Source of the DNA: JAIBAC01 sp046331095 | GTDB taxonomy: Bacteria; Actinomycetota; Acidimicrobiia; UBA2766 | Direction of reading: 5' to 3' | Assembly (NCBI GenBank): GCA_046331095.1 | Contig: JAXLRM010000004.1 | Coordinates: 868,001 to 932,000 of the forward strand | Length of the DNA: 64,000 bases | Shown: positions 46,669-55,635 of the stretch, piece after piece | Position numbering within the stretch: the first letter of the stretch is position 1 | Layout: the number at the start of each line of letters is the position of its first letter | The notes under the pieces: model-generated | Database searches by the model: none | Told to the model about the DNA's origin: nothing | What the model saw: the letters and a program-made list of their open reading frames with translations, nothing else | Program-made: the position numbers and the translations under genes

Positions 46669-48989
46669 ACGACGGCATCGCCTGGATCGCCGAGCTCGGC
46701 CTCGCAGACGCCGACGTGGTCGGCGGCAAGGGCGCCAACCTCGGCGAGCTCGCACGCGCCCGCTTCCCGGTGCCCAACGGCTTCGTGGTCACCGCCACCG
46801 CGTTCACCGACGCGATGCGGCGAGGGGGGGTCGCCGACACGCTCCATTCCGTGTCCGCCGACGTGGACGTCGACGACCCCGCCGCGCTCGAGAAGGCGTC
46901 TGCGGCGTTGCAGTCGGCCGTGCGCGAGGCGGGCGTGCCCGCCGACCTGCGCGCCGCGGTGCTCGACGCGTACTCGCGTCTCGGTGGAGGCAGCACGGTC
47001 GCGCCCACGGTCGCGGTGCGCTCGTCGGCGGCCGGCGAGGACGGCGCCGACACCTCCTACGCGGGGATGAACGAGACGTTCACGAACGTGACCGGCGCCG
47101 ACGAGCTGATGCGTGCGATCGTCGACTGCTGGGCGTCGGTGTTCGGCCAGCGTGTCGTCGCCTACAGGGCCGGGCGCGAGGTGACCGCCGACCCGGCCAT
47201 CGCCGTGGTCGTACAGGCGATGGTGGACTCCCAGCGCTCGGGGATCATGTTCAGCGTCGACCCGTCCACGGGTGACCGCACCCGCTTGGTCGTCGAGGCG
47301 GCGTTCGGCCTCGGCGAGGTCGTCGTCGGCGGCCTCGTCGAGCCCGACACCTACGTCGTCTCGCGTGAGAAGCGCAGCATCCTGCACACCCGTGTGGGCC
47401 ACCAGGACTTCCAGATAGTGCGCGGCCCCGACGGTCACGACGCCAAGGTCGAACTCGACCCTGCCGTCGGGACTTCGAGGGTCCTCGCCGATTCCGAGGT
47501 GCTCGCACTCGCCGACCTCGCGCTGCGTGTCGAGGCCCACTACGCCAGCCCCCAGGACATCGAGTGGGCGATGGACTCCGGCGGTGTCGTCTACCTGGTG
47601 CAGTCGCGGCCGATCACGACACTGGGGCCGCTCGAGGCCGCTCCGCCTGCGGCCAAGGCCGAGACCGCGGGCACCCCGCTCGTCACCGGCCTCGCCGCGT
47701 CGCCCGGCGTCGTCGCAGGGAAGGTGCGGGTCCTGCGCGCGCCCGAGGAGGGCGCGACGCTCGTCGACGGCGAGGTGCTCGTCGCCGAGCGCACGACACC
47801 GGACTGGGTGCCCACGATGCGGCGCGCGAGCGCGCTCGTCACCGACAGCGGTGGCCTCACCTGCCACGCCGCGATCGTGAGCCGTGAGCTCGCGGTGCCT
47901 GCTGTCGTGGGTACACGGCAGGCGACGACGGTCCTGCGCACCGGCGAGCTCGTCACCGTCGACGGCGGCACCGGCGAGATCTACGCGGGGGACGTGCGTG
48001 CGGCGCTGGGCCGTGGAGACGCGACTGCGGCGGGATCGGCCACTGCCGTGGCTGCCGTTGGTGCTGCACCGGCGCCGACAGCGCCCGAGCCGCTCGCGAC
48101 GAAGCTGTATGTCAACCTCGCCTTCCCCGAGCGCGCCGCTGAGGCAGCGGCGCTCGACGTCGACGGCGTCGGTCTGTTGCGCGCCGAGTTCATGCTGACC
48201 GCGGCGCTCGCCAACACCCATCCCAAGAAGCTCATAGCGGACGGCGAGGGCCGGTCGTTCGTGGACCGCATGTCCGCCGCGCTGTTGGAGATCACGCGGC
48301 CGTTCGCGCCGCGCCCGGTCGTGTACCGCAGCACCGACTTCCGCACCAACGAGTTCCGGGCGCTCGAAGGCGGCGACGAGTTCGAGCCGCACGAGGAGAA
48401 CCCGATGATCGGGTTGCGTGGCTGCTACCGCTACATCCGCGACCCCGAGGTCTTCGCGCTCGAGCTCGAGGCCCTCGCCCGGGTGCGCGAGGAGACGCCC
48501 AACCTGCACGTCATGATCCCGTTCGTCCGCACGAAGTGGGAGCTCGAGGCGTGCCTCGAGGCGATCGACGCGAGCCCGCTCGGTGCCCAGAAGGGTCTGC
48601 ACCGCTGGGTCATGGCCGAGGTGCCCTCGGTCGCCTACCGCATCCCCGAGTACGCAGCGCTCGGCATCGACGGCGTCTCGATCGGCTCCAACGACCTGAC
48701 CCAGCTCGTGCTCGGTGTCGACCGCGACTCCGAGACGTGCACCGAGCTCTTCGACGAGGCCGACGCCGCAGTGCTCGACACGATCCGCCGCATCGTCGGC
48801 GCCTGCCGCGAGGCCGGGATCACGTCGTCGCTGTGCGGCCAGGCCCCGTCGAACCGCCCCGAGTTCGCCGAGCACCTCGTGCGCTTCGGGATCACCTCGA
48901 TCTCGGTCAACCCCGACGCCGCCGACGCCGCCCGCCGGACGATCGCGTCGGCCGAGCGTCGCATCATCCTCGACGCCCTCCGTTCCTGA
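46665..48989 (+). CDS. ppsA: Phosphoenolpyruvate synthase (pyruvate, water dikinase)
   Basis: 774 residues. Makes PEP from pyruvate and ATP, the first step of gluconeogenesis from pyruvate. N-terminal ATP-grasp-like domain: DADVVGGKGANLGELA, VAVRSSAAGEDGADTSYAG and VQSRPITTLGPL. The swivelling phosphohistidine domain has SGGLTCHAAIVSRELAVPAVVG with the catalytic His near residue 400. The C-terminal PEP-binding barrel has EEPNPMIGLRGCYRY-like EENPMIGLRGCYRYI and SIGSNDLTQLVLGVDRDS. Overlaps the uspA stop by four bases. Confidence 0.95.
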   Translation: MNDGIAWIAELGLADADVVGGKGANLGELARARFPVPNGFVVTATAFTDAMRRGGVADTLHSVSADVDVDDPAALEKASAALQSAVREAGVPADLRAAVLDAYSRLGGGSTVAPTVAVRSSAAGEDGADTSYAGMNETFTNVTGADELMRAIVDCWASVFGQRVVAYRAGREVTADPAIAVVVQAMVDSQRSGIMFSVDPSTGDRTRLVVEAAFGLGEVVVGGLVEPDTYVVSREKRSILHTRVGHQDFQIVRGPDGHDAKVELDPAVGTSRVLADSEVLALADLALRVEAHYASPQDIEWAMDSGGVVYLVQSRPITTLGPLEAAPPAAKAETAGTPLVTGLAASPGVVAGKVRVLRAPEEGATLVDGEVLVAERTTPDWVPTMRRASALVTDSGGLTCHAAIVSRELAVPAVVGTRQATTVLRTGELVTVDGGTGEIYAGDVRAALGRGDATAAGSATAVAAVGAAPAPTAPEPLATKLYVNLAFPERAAEAAALDVDGVGLLRAEFMLTAALANTHPKKLIADGEGRSFVDRMSAALLEITRPFAPRPVVYRSTDFRTNEFRALEGGDEFEPHEENPMIGLRGCYRYIRDPEVFALELEALARVREETPNLHVMIPFVRTKWELEACLEAIDASPLGAQKGLHRWVMAEVPSVAYRIPEYAALGIDGVSIGSNDLTQLVLGVDRDSETCTELFDEADAAVLDTIRRIVGACREAGITSSLCGQAPSNRPEFAEHLVRFGITSISVNPDAADAARRTIASAERRIILDALRS

Positions 48990-49002
48990 CAGTCCAGACC
49001 CC

Positions 49003-49177
49003 AAACGCGGGCGGGATGTCCCGTGTGCGGTACGGGTTGCCCGCGTTTGGGTGGGGGCTTCCCCGTGAACGCGGGCGGGATGTCGCGTGTGCGGTACGGG
49101 TTGCCCGCGTTTGGGTGGGGGCTTCCCTCGTAAACGCGGGCGGGATGTCCCGTGTGCGGCATGGGTTGCCCGCGTTT
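49003..49177. repeat. Three tandem ~64-base palindromic units (hairpin element R2)
   Basis: Between the convergent ppsA and P-type ATPase genes. Each unit has arms AAACGCGGGC and GCCCGCGTTT around a 26-base centre with GGGATGTCCCGTGTGCGG. Arms are at 49003-49012/49039-49048, 49068-49076/49103-49112 and 49132-49141/49168-49177. The spacer between units, GGGTGGGGGCTTCC, is also conserved. Three hairpins in series could end transcription from both sides, but the near-identity of the units argues for recent copying. Confidence 0.85.
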
Positions 49178-49193
49178 GGGGTGGGGCCGGTGG

Positions 49194-51800
49194 TCAGGGC
49201 CGCGGTGGCTGGCGCCGTCCGCGGCGGTGCCTGAGCCGCTTGTAGACGACGTCGGCGCCGAGCAGGACAGCGGAGCCGGCCAGCGCAACCGACCACGCGA
49301 CCGGCGGCGGCGGCGCCTGCCCCAGCACCTGCGCGATCGGTTCGATCCAGAGGACCGCGGCCAAGAGTGCGAGCTCGGCTGCCACCGCCCAGAGCAGGAT
49401 CCTGTTCGTCGTCCATCCGAGCTTCCAGGGCGTGAGAGTCACCGATCGGCACGCGAACGCGTTCGCCACCTGCCCGAGGACGACGGCCGAGAACGCCGCC
49501 CCCGACGCGGACAGCAGCGCCGTGCTCCCCTCGGGGGGGAACGCCTGACCGGGTCTCCACCCGAGCGCGACGAGCGCGACGACGAACGCGAGCATCCCGA
49601 AGACCGCCTCGATCGGCCCCAGGAGCGCGAACACGCGGCGCAGGACGGGGCCGTCGAGGAGGTGGCGGCCCTGACTGCCACCGAGCGGTAGCGCCATCAC
49701 ACGCTCGTTGGGGGGCTCGGCGCCGAGAGCGACGGCCGGGAGGATGTCGGTGCCGACGTCGAGTGCGAGCACTTGCATCACGCCCAGGGCGAGGGGGAAA
49801 CGGCCGGCGGAGAGGGCCCACACGACGAATGGCGTGAGCTCGGCCACGTTGTCGGTCAGGTGGTAGGTGAGGAAGCGGCGGATGTTCGCGTACGCGCCGC
49901 GCCCCTGAGCCACCGCGGCGACGATCGTCGCGAAGTTGTCGTCGAGGAGGACGAGGTCCGCGGCTTCGCGTGCTACGTCGGTGCCGCTGCGGCCCATGGC
50001 GACGCCGATGTCGGCCTCCTGCAGCGCAGGTCCGTCGTTGACGCCGTCGCCCGTCATCGCGACCACATGGCCGCGGGAGCGCAAGGCACGTGCGATACGG
50101 AGCTTGTCCTCGGGTGTCACGCGTGCGAACACCACGCCGTCGCGGTCGCACAACTCGGCGAGGGCGGCGTCGTCGTCGGGCAGGCCGGCGCCTTCGACGA
50201 CGGGCGAACCGTCCGTGCTCAAGCCGATCTCGGCCGCGATCGCCGCCGCCGTGCCGGGGTGGTCACCCGTGACCATCGCGACCCTGACACCCGCCCCGCG
50301 GCAGTCCGCGAGCGCTTCCGCCGCCTCCGCGCGCGGCGGGTCCTCGAGTCCCAGCAACCCGAGGAGATCGAGGCCGACCTCGATGGCGTCCGCGTCGGTC
50401 TCCCGTGCGGCAGCGTCGTCGAGGCCGGTCCGCCGCGCCACCGCGAGGACGCGCAGGCCACGCCGGACGAGGTCGTCGATCGCGGCGGCCGCTCCGGAAC
50501 TGCTCGCCGCCGTGCAGCGCGGCAACACCGCGTCCGGCGCACCCTTGACACACAGCGTCCCTCCTTGCAGGAGGACCGACATGCGCCGCCGTCGCGGGTC
50601 GAAGGGGAACCTTGCCAGCACCTCGTACTCGCTCGAGACGGCGTCCACGCGCCGGGCGAGGGCGTCGATGGCGGCCTCCATCGGGTCGCCGCGTGCAACC
50701 CAGGTCCCGTCCTCCTCGACCGCCCTGCCCGTGGACGCCGCCAGCGCCGCGCTCGCTGCTTCCCCGAGGCGCGCTCGGACACCTGCGCCGGCCTCGACGG
50801 TCGCTGCCGGGCCGTACCCGTCGCCGCGCACGACCGCGCTCCCCGCCGCGGTCCACACCTCCACGACCTCCATCTCGTTGTGTGTGAGGGTGCCGGTCTT
50901 GTCGGTGCAGATGAACGTCGTGGACCCGAGGGTCTCGACGGCTTCGAGGCTGCGCACGAGGGCGTTGCGTTCGGCCATGCGCCGCGCACCCACCGCCAGC
51001 GAGAGTGTGACCGTAGGCAGCATCGCGGTGGGCACGAGCGCGACGGTCACCCCGACGGCGAAGAGGAAGCCCTCGCTGAGCGGAGCCCCCACGAGCAGCG
51101 CGATCGCGAAGAAGGCGATCCCGACGCTGATCGCGATCGCCGAGATCAAGCGGACGACGCGGTCGAGCTCGCGGGCGAGCGGGCTGCGCGGCCGCTTGGC
51201 AGCGCTGGTGAGCGCGGTGATCTCGGCCAAGCGCGTCCCCGCACCGATCGCGGTCACGTCGCCCTCCGCGGCGCCCTCGACCACGAAGGTGCCTGCCAGC
51301 ACGGCGTCGCCGGCTCCGGGGCGCTCGGGCACGCTCTCGCCGCTCAGCATCGAGGTGTCGACGGCGAGGCCGTCGCTGCTCGCGAGACGGATGTCGGCGC
51401 AGACTCGGTCACCGGGTTCGAGCACCACGAGATCGCCCACGACGAGCTCGGCTGCATCGACGTCGACGACTTCTCCGTCACGGCGCACCGATGCCCGCCG
51501 AGGGAGGAGGTCGTGCAACTTCGCCGCCGCCCTCTCGGCCCGGTACTCCTGCGCGAACGAGAAAGCCGCGTTCAGGACGACTACGACACAGATCGCGATC
51601 GAGAGCTGGGCCATCCCTGCAACCAAGGCCAGAGCAGCCGCGACCCACAGCATCACCGCGAAGAACTCGACGAGGTGTCCTGCGAGGCGTCGCCACAGCG
51701 GTCGTTGCTTCGCCCGGGGGAGGCTGTTGGGCCCGTCGCGCAGTAGGCGCGCCGCGGCTTCGGTGCTGGTGAGGCCACCCGCGTGCGGTGGTGCGGTCAT
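49194..51800 (-). CDS. P2-type cation-transporting ATPase with altered M4 motif
   Basis: 868 residues from ATG at 51800. TGES-type actuator DTSMLSGESVPERPG, phosphorylation site FICTDKTGTLTHNEM near residue 300, KGAPDAVLP, and the hinge AMTGDGVNDGPALQEADIGV are all intact. M4 reads VALVPTAMLPTVTLSL where the family normally has PEGL: the acidic Glu is a Thr here. M6 LDVGTDILPAVALG keeps its Asp. Ion specificity is therefore unclear; Ca2+, Na+ or K+ types are possible. Convergent with ppsA across element R2. Confidence 0.9.
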   Translation of the reverse strand: MTAPPHAGGLTSTEAAARLLRDGPNSLPRAKQRPLWRRLAGHLVEFFAVMLWVAAALALVAGMAQLSIAICVVVVLNAAFSFAQEYRAERAAAKLHDLLPRRASVRRDGEVVDVDAAELVVGDLVVLEPGDRVCADIRLASSDGLAVDTSMLSGESVPERPGAGDAVLAGTFVVEGAAEGDVTAIGAGTRLAEITALTSAAKRPRSPLARELDRVVRLISAIAISVGIAFFAIALLVGAPLSEGFLFAVGVTVALVPTAMLPTVTLSLAVGARRMAERNALVRSLEAVETLGSTTFICTDKTGTLTHNEMEVVEVWTAAGSAVVRGDGYGPAATVEAGAGVRARLGEAASAALAASTGRAVEEDGTWVARGDPMEAAIDALARRVDAVSSEYEVLARFPFDPRRRRMSVLLQGGTLCVKGAPDAVLPRCTAASSSGAAAAIDDLVRRGLRVLAVARRTGLDDAAARETDADAIEVGLDLLGLLGLEDPPRAEAAEALADCRGAGVRVAMVTGDHPGTAAAIAAEIGLSTDGSPVVEGAGLPDDDAALAELCDRDGVVFARVTPEDKLRIARALRSRGHVVAMTGDGVNDGPALQEADIGVAMGRSGTDVAREAADLVLLDDNFATIVAAVAQGRGAYANIRRFLTYHLTDNVAELTPFVVWALSAGRFPLALGVMQVLALDVGTDILPAVALGAEPPNERVMALPLGGSQGRHLLDGPVLRRVFALLGPIEAVFGMLAFVVALVALGWRPGQAFPPEGSTALLSASGAAFSAVVLGQVANAFACRSVTLTPWKLGWTTNRILLWAVAAELALLAAVLWIEPIAQVLGQAPPPPVAWSVALAGSAVLLGADVVYKRLRHRRGRRQPPRP

Positions 51801-52030
51801 GGGAACCGGCCTTCGCCAAGTTGTCCGAGCATTGCCGGAATCTTCCAACTAGACTCACGGCACTTCGAGCACATGAACGGCCTCAGGGTCAAGTTCAACT
51901 CGACGTTCATAGTTCTGACCGGGATCGCCGTGGTGAGCTGTCAAGTGCCCATCTCGGCGTGCCGATGACGACCTGGGAGCCTCGCCCACGAGACGGGTGC
52001 GCCCGGGCGGCCCACGAAACGAGACCAAAC

Positions 52031-52777
52031 ATGGCCCAGGTCATGTCAAAAACCAAGGCAGCCTCGCAGAGCCCCACCGGCGCATCCGCCGACACGACGG
52101 CCACGGCATCCAAAGCCGGGACCCGCGACAGAGCTGCGGGGAAGCCTTCAGAGCCGAAGACTGCGACACAAGCCCGCAAGGCCCGTTCGAGCACCGGGGC
52201 CAAGGCGGCCACGGCCAAGGCCAAGACGGCGTCATCGAAGTCGACGCGGACCAAAGCGACGACCACGAAGACGACACCGGCCAAGTCCACCGCCACCGGC
52301 ACTTCGAAGCGGGCCGCCGCGGCCAAACAGGCCGGATCGTCAGCCGCGCCGAAGGAGCCGGTGGCCAAGGGCGGCTCCCGGAAGCCGACCACGACCGGCA
52401 ACGGGGCCTTGTCCAAGTCGCACGCACGCCTGAGCCGCAAGATGCTCGACGAGCGCGAGAAGCTGGTGCGTCAGGCCGAGGAGCTCGAGGCCGAGCAAGC
52501 GGCTCTCGCCGCCGACCCCGACGCCGCCGAGATGTCGGGCGACATCGAGTCGGGCGACTGCGTCGCCTCCCGCGAGCGTGAGGTCGACTTGCGTGTGTCC
52601 GCCCACATCGAGGACATGATCGCCCAGATCGACAGGGCGACCGAACGGCTCCACACCGGCACCTACGGGGAGTGCGCACGCTGTCACAGCCGCATCCCGG
52701 CGGCCCGTCTCGAGGCGCTGCCCTATGCTGAGCTCTGCGTGAGTTGCCAGGAAAAGCACGAGCGCCTCTACTACTGA
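52031..52777 (+). CDS. TraR/DksA zinc-finger protein with a Lys/Ala/Thr-rich N-terminal tail
   Basis: 248 residues. The C-terminal 120 residues are a DksA/TraR fold: a coiled coil (KMLDEREKLVRQAEELEAEQ, ESGDCVASREREVDLRV) and a zinc finger CARCHSRIPAARLEALPYAE LCVSC with four Cys from residue 215. The first 125 residues are almost entirely K, A, T, S and G (for example AKAKTASSKSTRTKATTTK), a low-complexity basic tail like histone H1 or mycobacterial HU tails. Location before lspA is conserved in actinobacteria. Likely acts on RNA polymerase; the tail may bind DNA. Confidence 0.82.
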   Translation: MAQVMSKTKAASQSPTGASADTTATASKAGTRDRAAGKPSEPKTATQARKARSSTGAKAATAKAKTASSKSTRTKATTTKTTPAKSTATGTSKRAAAAKQAGSSAAPKEPVAKGGSRKPTTTGNGALSKSHARLSRKMLDEREKLVRQAEELEAEQAALAADPDAAEMSGDIESGDCVASREREVDLRVSAHIEDMIAQIDRATERLHTGTYGECARCHSRIPAARLEALPYAELCVSCQEKHERLYY

Positions 52778-52798
52778 CCCCCGCCCTGGATCCCCGAC

Positions 52799-53320
52799 AT
52801 GTCCGCCGACGGCCCAACGCGCGCGTGGCGCAACCGTGCACTCGTCGGTCTCGTGGCGGCGGGTGCCGTCGGACTCGACGCCCTCTCGAAGCAGTGGGCG
52901 GTGTCGAGCCTCGAACCCGGGTACCCGCGTGAGGTCATGGGGGGCGTCATCCGCCTCGACCTGTCCTTCAACCCCGGGATGGCGTTCAGCCAGTTCCGCT
53001 CCGGGGGCGCGGTCTTCGGCGTCGTTGCCGCTGTCGCCGTCGTCGCCATCCTCTGGTACGCCGGGCGCGTCACGTCGCCGCTGGTGCTCACGGGGCTCGG
53101 CTTCATCTGCGGCGGCGCCGCCGGCAACCTCGTCGACCGCATCTTCCGTGGACCCGGCTGGCTCGAGGGGAACGTCGTCGACTTCGTGAGCTTGCCGAGC
53201 TGGCCGACGTTCAACCTCGCCGACACCTTCCTCACCGTGGGGGTCGTGTGCGTGGTCGTGGGGATCTTCCTCTCCGACCGGCGCGAGCGACGCGCCCATG
53301 CCGCCGGGACCGATGCCTGA
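52799..53320 (+). CDS. lspA: LspA, prolipoprotein signal peptidase
   Basis: 173 residues with four transmembrane helices. Aspartyl protease of the membrane that removes lipoprotein signal peptides. The catalytic Asp pair is in GGAAGNLVDRIFRG and VDFVSLPSWPTFNLADTFL. LSFNPGMAFSQF matches the conserved NxGxAF block. Sits 21 bases after the TraR/DksA gene and overlaps the pseudouridine synthase gene by 23 bases. Confidence 0.95.
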   Translation: MSADGPTRAWRNRALVGLVAAGAVGLDALSKQWAVSSLEPGYPREVMGGVIRLDLSFNPGMAFSQFRSGGAVFGVVAAVAVVAILWYAGRVTSPLVLTGLGFICGGAAGNLVDRIFRGPGWLEGNVVDFVSLPSWPTFNLADTFLTVGVVCVVVGIFLSDRRERRAHAAGTDA

Positions 53321-54278
53321 CGCCGTCAGCGTCGTCGCCGGCGCCGACGACGCAGGCGACCGTGTGGACGCGATCCTCGCCCGCCACACCGGCATCCCAC
53401 GCTCGCGTCTGGTCGCTTCGGGGGTGAGTGTCGACGGCGCGCCGGCACGCCTCAAGGACCGAGTCGCCGGTGGAGCCCGCATCGCCGCGACCGTGGAGGA
53501 GCCGCAACAGCCGCGGCCGGAGCCGGCCGACGTCGCATTCGAGGTGGTCTACGAGGATGCCGACGTCGTCGTCGTCGACAAGCCTGCGGGGGTCGGCGTC
53601 CACTCGCCTGGGACGAGCGCGGGTGGCGGCGCATATCTCGTGAACGGCCTCCTGGGTCGCTACCCCGAGATCGCCGCGCTGGCCGAGGACGACGCGCCCG
53701 AGCGGCCCGGCATCGTCCACCGCCTCGACCGCGACACGTCGGGCCTCCTCGTCGTTGCACGTACGCCGGCGGCACTCGCAGGGCTGCGGCGTGCGGTCTC
53801 GGAGCGCTCGATGGAGCGGGAGTACGCAGCGCTCGTCGGGGGCGGGTTCGACGCGCCTGCCGGTGTGGTGGACGCGCCCATCGGCCGCCGCCCCGGGAGC
53901 CGCACGTTCGCGGTGCGCTCCGGCGGGCGTCCTGCACGGACCCGCTACGAGGTGGTCGCAGGGTGGGCGCGGCCTCCGGTGACTGCGCTGCGGGTCCGCC
54001 TCGACACCGGCCGCACCCACCAGATCCGGGTCCACCTCGCCGCGATCGGCCACCCCGTCGTCGGCGACCGGCCCTACCGCGGCTCCGCGGTGCTCGGCGC
54101 CACCCGGCAGTTCCTCCACTCGCACCGGCTCGCTTTCGAGCACCCGTGCGGTGGGGGGCGGGTCGTGGCCGCGTCGGTGCTTCCGCGTGACCTCCTCGAC
54201 GTGCTCGACGCGGCGGGGGAGGTCGCGACCGGGGCGGTGCCGGAGCGGTGGCTCAGAACTGCAGGGTCCGGTGCGTGA
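53298..54278 (+). CDS. rluD: RluA-family 23S rRNA pseudouridine synthase (RluD-like)
   Basis: 326 residues. An S4 domain at the N-terminus (DRVDAILARHTGIPRSRLVA) is followed by the synthase core. The catalytic Asp is in IVHRLDRDTSGLLVVA; RTHQIRVHLAAIGHPVVGD is the second signature. Downstream of lspA, with which it overlaps, as in many actinobacteria. The 3' end overlaps the convergent PH-domain gene by 26 bases. ATG 53313 is an alternative start. Confidence 0.92.
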   Translation: MPPGPMPDAVSVVAGADDAGDRVDAILARHTGIPRSRLVASGVSVDGAPARLKDRVAGGARIAATVEEPQQPRPEPADVAFEVVYEDADVVVVDKPAGVGVHSPGTSAGGGAYLVNGLLGRYPEIAALAEDDAPERPGIVHRLDRDTSGLLVVARTPAALAGLRRAVSERSMEREYAALVGGGFDAPAGVVDAPIGRRPGSRTFAVRSGGRPARTRYEVVAGWARPPVTALRVRLDTGRTHQIRVHLAAIGHPVVGDRPYRGSAVLGATRQFLHSHRLAFEHPCGGGRVVAASVLPRDLLDVLDAAGEVATGAVPERWLRTAGSGA

Positions 54279-55143
54279 CCGGTGCTTGAGGCGTGGTGAC
54301 ATCCCAAGGCTGCGATGCCGGCATCGGCGCCGGCGACGGTGTCCCCCAGCCCGGGCCGGCGCCTCCGGTCGGCGGACTCTGGTGCAACAGCATCTTCGAC
54401 CTGTTCACGAGCTCCCAGAGCGCGCGGAAGAACTCGTCGGGCCGCGGCACGCTGCGGAGCTCGCGCACGAGGGAGTCCTCGTTGGCGGACAGGACACGCA
54501 CGGTGCCGATCCTGAGCTTGCCCTCGATCCAGTTCTGCTCGTAGGTGACGTCGGTGATCCGGTCGAGCGGTACCGTGAACGCCTGCCGCCGCCAGACGCC
54601 TTCGACGCGCATGACGCGCTTGTTGGTCACGACGTACCACGCGAGCCGCCAGCGGGCGAGGCGGACCCCCACCCACCAGAACAGCGCGACGAATCCGGCC
54701 AGTGTGACCCATGCGATCGGAGCGCCGTTACCGCCAACCGCGGCGACGGCGCCGAGGACTGCGGCGATCGCGAGCCAGAGTGGGACCTTGGGCAGCCACG
54801 ACTGCAGTGACGGTTGCACCTCGACGGCGATGAACTCCCCGCCGCCGACGTGGACGAAGCGGCGGTGGTCCCAGAAGCCGTAGTCGCGCGGTACCGGAGC
54901 ACCCGGGACACTCCGCGGTTCACGCTCGCGTGGTGTCCCCACGGGCGCCCTGTGGCGTCCCGAGTAAGGGCGCAGGCGGGCGAGGTCGACGAGAGGCTGC
55001 CGTTGCGCCCGGTGGGGCTCGGGCTCCGGCCCGGGCACCGGGCTGTTCGGCGCGGGGGGGTTCGGCGCGGGGGGGTCGGGCGCGTCCTGGTCGAACGGGA
55101 AGTCGTCCGGCACTGCCGTCTCGGGTCGGGTGGTGGCGGTCAC
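54253..55143 (-). CDS. PH-domain membrane protein
   Basis: 296 residues from GTG 55143. An N-terminal Pro-rich stretch (APDPPAPNPPAPNSPVPGPE) precedes two hydrophobic helices (LWLAIAAVLGAVAAVG and ITLAGFVALFWW-like VTLAGFVALFWWVG). A bacterial PH domain follows: LAWYVVTNKRVMRVEGVWRR, PLDRITDVTYEQNW. The GTG overlaps the stop of the small membrane gene upstream. Role unknown; such proteins may be membrane scaffolds. Confidence 0.8.
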   Translation of the reverse strand: MTATTRPETAVPDDFPFDQDAPDPPAPNPPAPNSPVPGPEPEPHRAQRQPLVDLARLRPYSGRHRAPVGTPREREPRSVPGAPVPRDYGFWDHRRFVHVGGGEFIAVEVQPSLQSWLPKVPLWLAIAAVLGAVAAVGGNGAPIAWVTLAGFVALFWWVGVRLARWRLAWYVVTNKRVMRVEGVWRRQAFTVPLDRITDVTYEQNWIEGKLRIGTVRVLSANEDSLVRELRSVPRPDEFFRALWELVNRSKMLLHQSPPTGGAGPGWGTPSPAPMPASQPWDVTTPQAPVTHRTLQF

Positions 55144-55361
55144 GTCGGCGGCGCGCACCCGCTCGACATGCAGGTCGCCGCACGCTGCACGAAGTGGATG
55201 ACACCCGACAGCGCGTCGCCTGCAAGGTGGACGACGTTCCACACCGCCGAGTTGAACCCCATCGGTTGGAAGAGGAACAGGTCGACACCTGCCCAGACGA
55301 TCAGGACGAGGACGAGGATTCCGGCGAGCTTGAGGAGGTGAACCATCTGCAGCCTCGGCAT
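55140..55361 (-). CDS. Small membrane protein, unrecognised
   Basis: 73 residues with one clear hydrophobic helix (LLKLAGILVLVLIVWAGVDLF) and a second weakly hydrophobic half (NSAVWNVVHLAGDALSGVIH). I do not recognise a family. Its TGA overlaps the GTG of the PH-domain gene, so they form a two-gene operon. Upstream lies hairpin element R3. Confidence 0.6.
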   Translation of the reverse strand: MPRLQMVHLLKLAGILVLVLIVWAGVDLFLFQPMGFNSAVWNVVHLAGDALSGVIHFVQRAATCMSSGCAPPT

Positions 55362-55445
55362 CCCGTTGGGTGGTCGAGGCCCCTACTTCCCGTCGCGGGA
55401 GGATACACCCCCTGGGGCCGGACCGATCCCGACCCCCGAACCCCC

Positions 55446-55616
55446 GACGTGGGGACGTGAGGTGGGTTGTGGACCCGTTTTGCGTCCCCACGTCGGGGTT
55501 CTGTGGGACGTGGGGACGTGAGGTGGGTTGTGGACCCGTTTTGCGTCCCCACGTCGGGGTTCGGATGGACGTGGGGACGTGAGGTGGGTTGTGGACCCGT
55601 TTTGCGTCCCCACGTC
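55446..55616. repeat. Three tandem 61-base palindromic units (hairpin element R3)
   Basis: Between two minus-strand genes. Each unit has arms GACGTGGGGACG and CGTCCCCACGTC around a centre with TGAGGTGGGTTGTGGACCC. Arms are at 55446-55457/55483-55494, 55507-55518/55544-55555 and 55568-55579/55605-55616. Units are nearly identical. Same architecture as R1 and R2 but a different sequence. The 274-base gap (55362-55635) holds little else. Confidence 0.87.
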
Positions 55617-55635
55617 GGTCCGGGTCTGGGGGACG

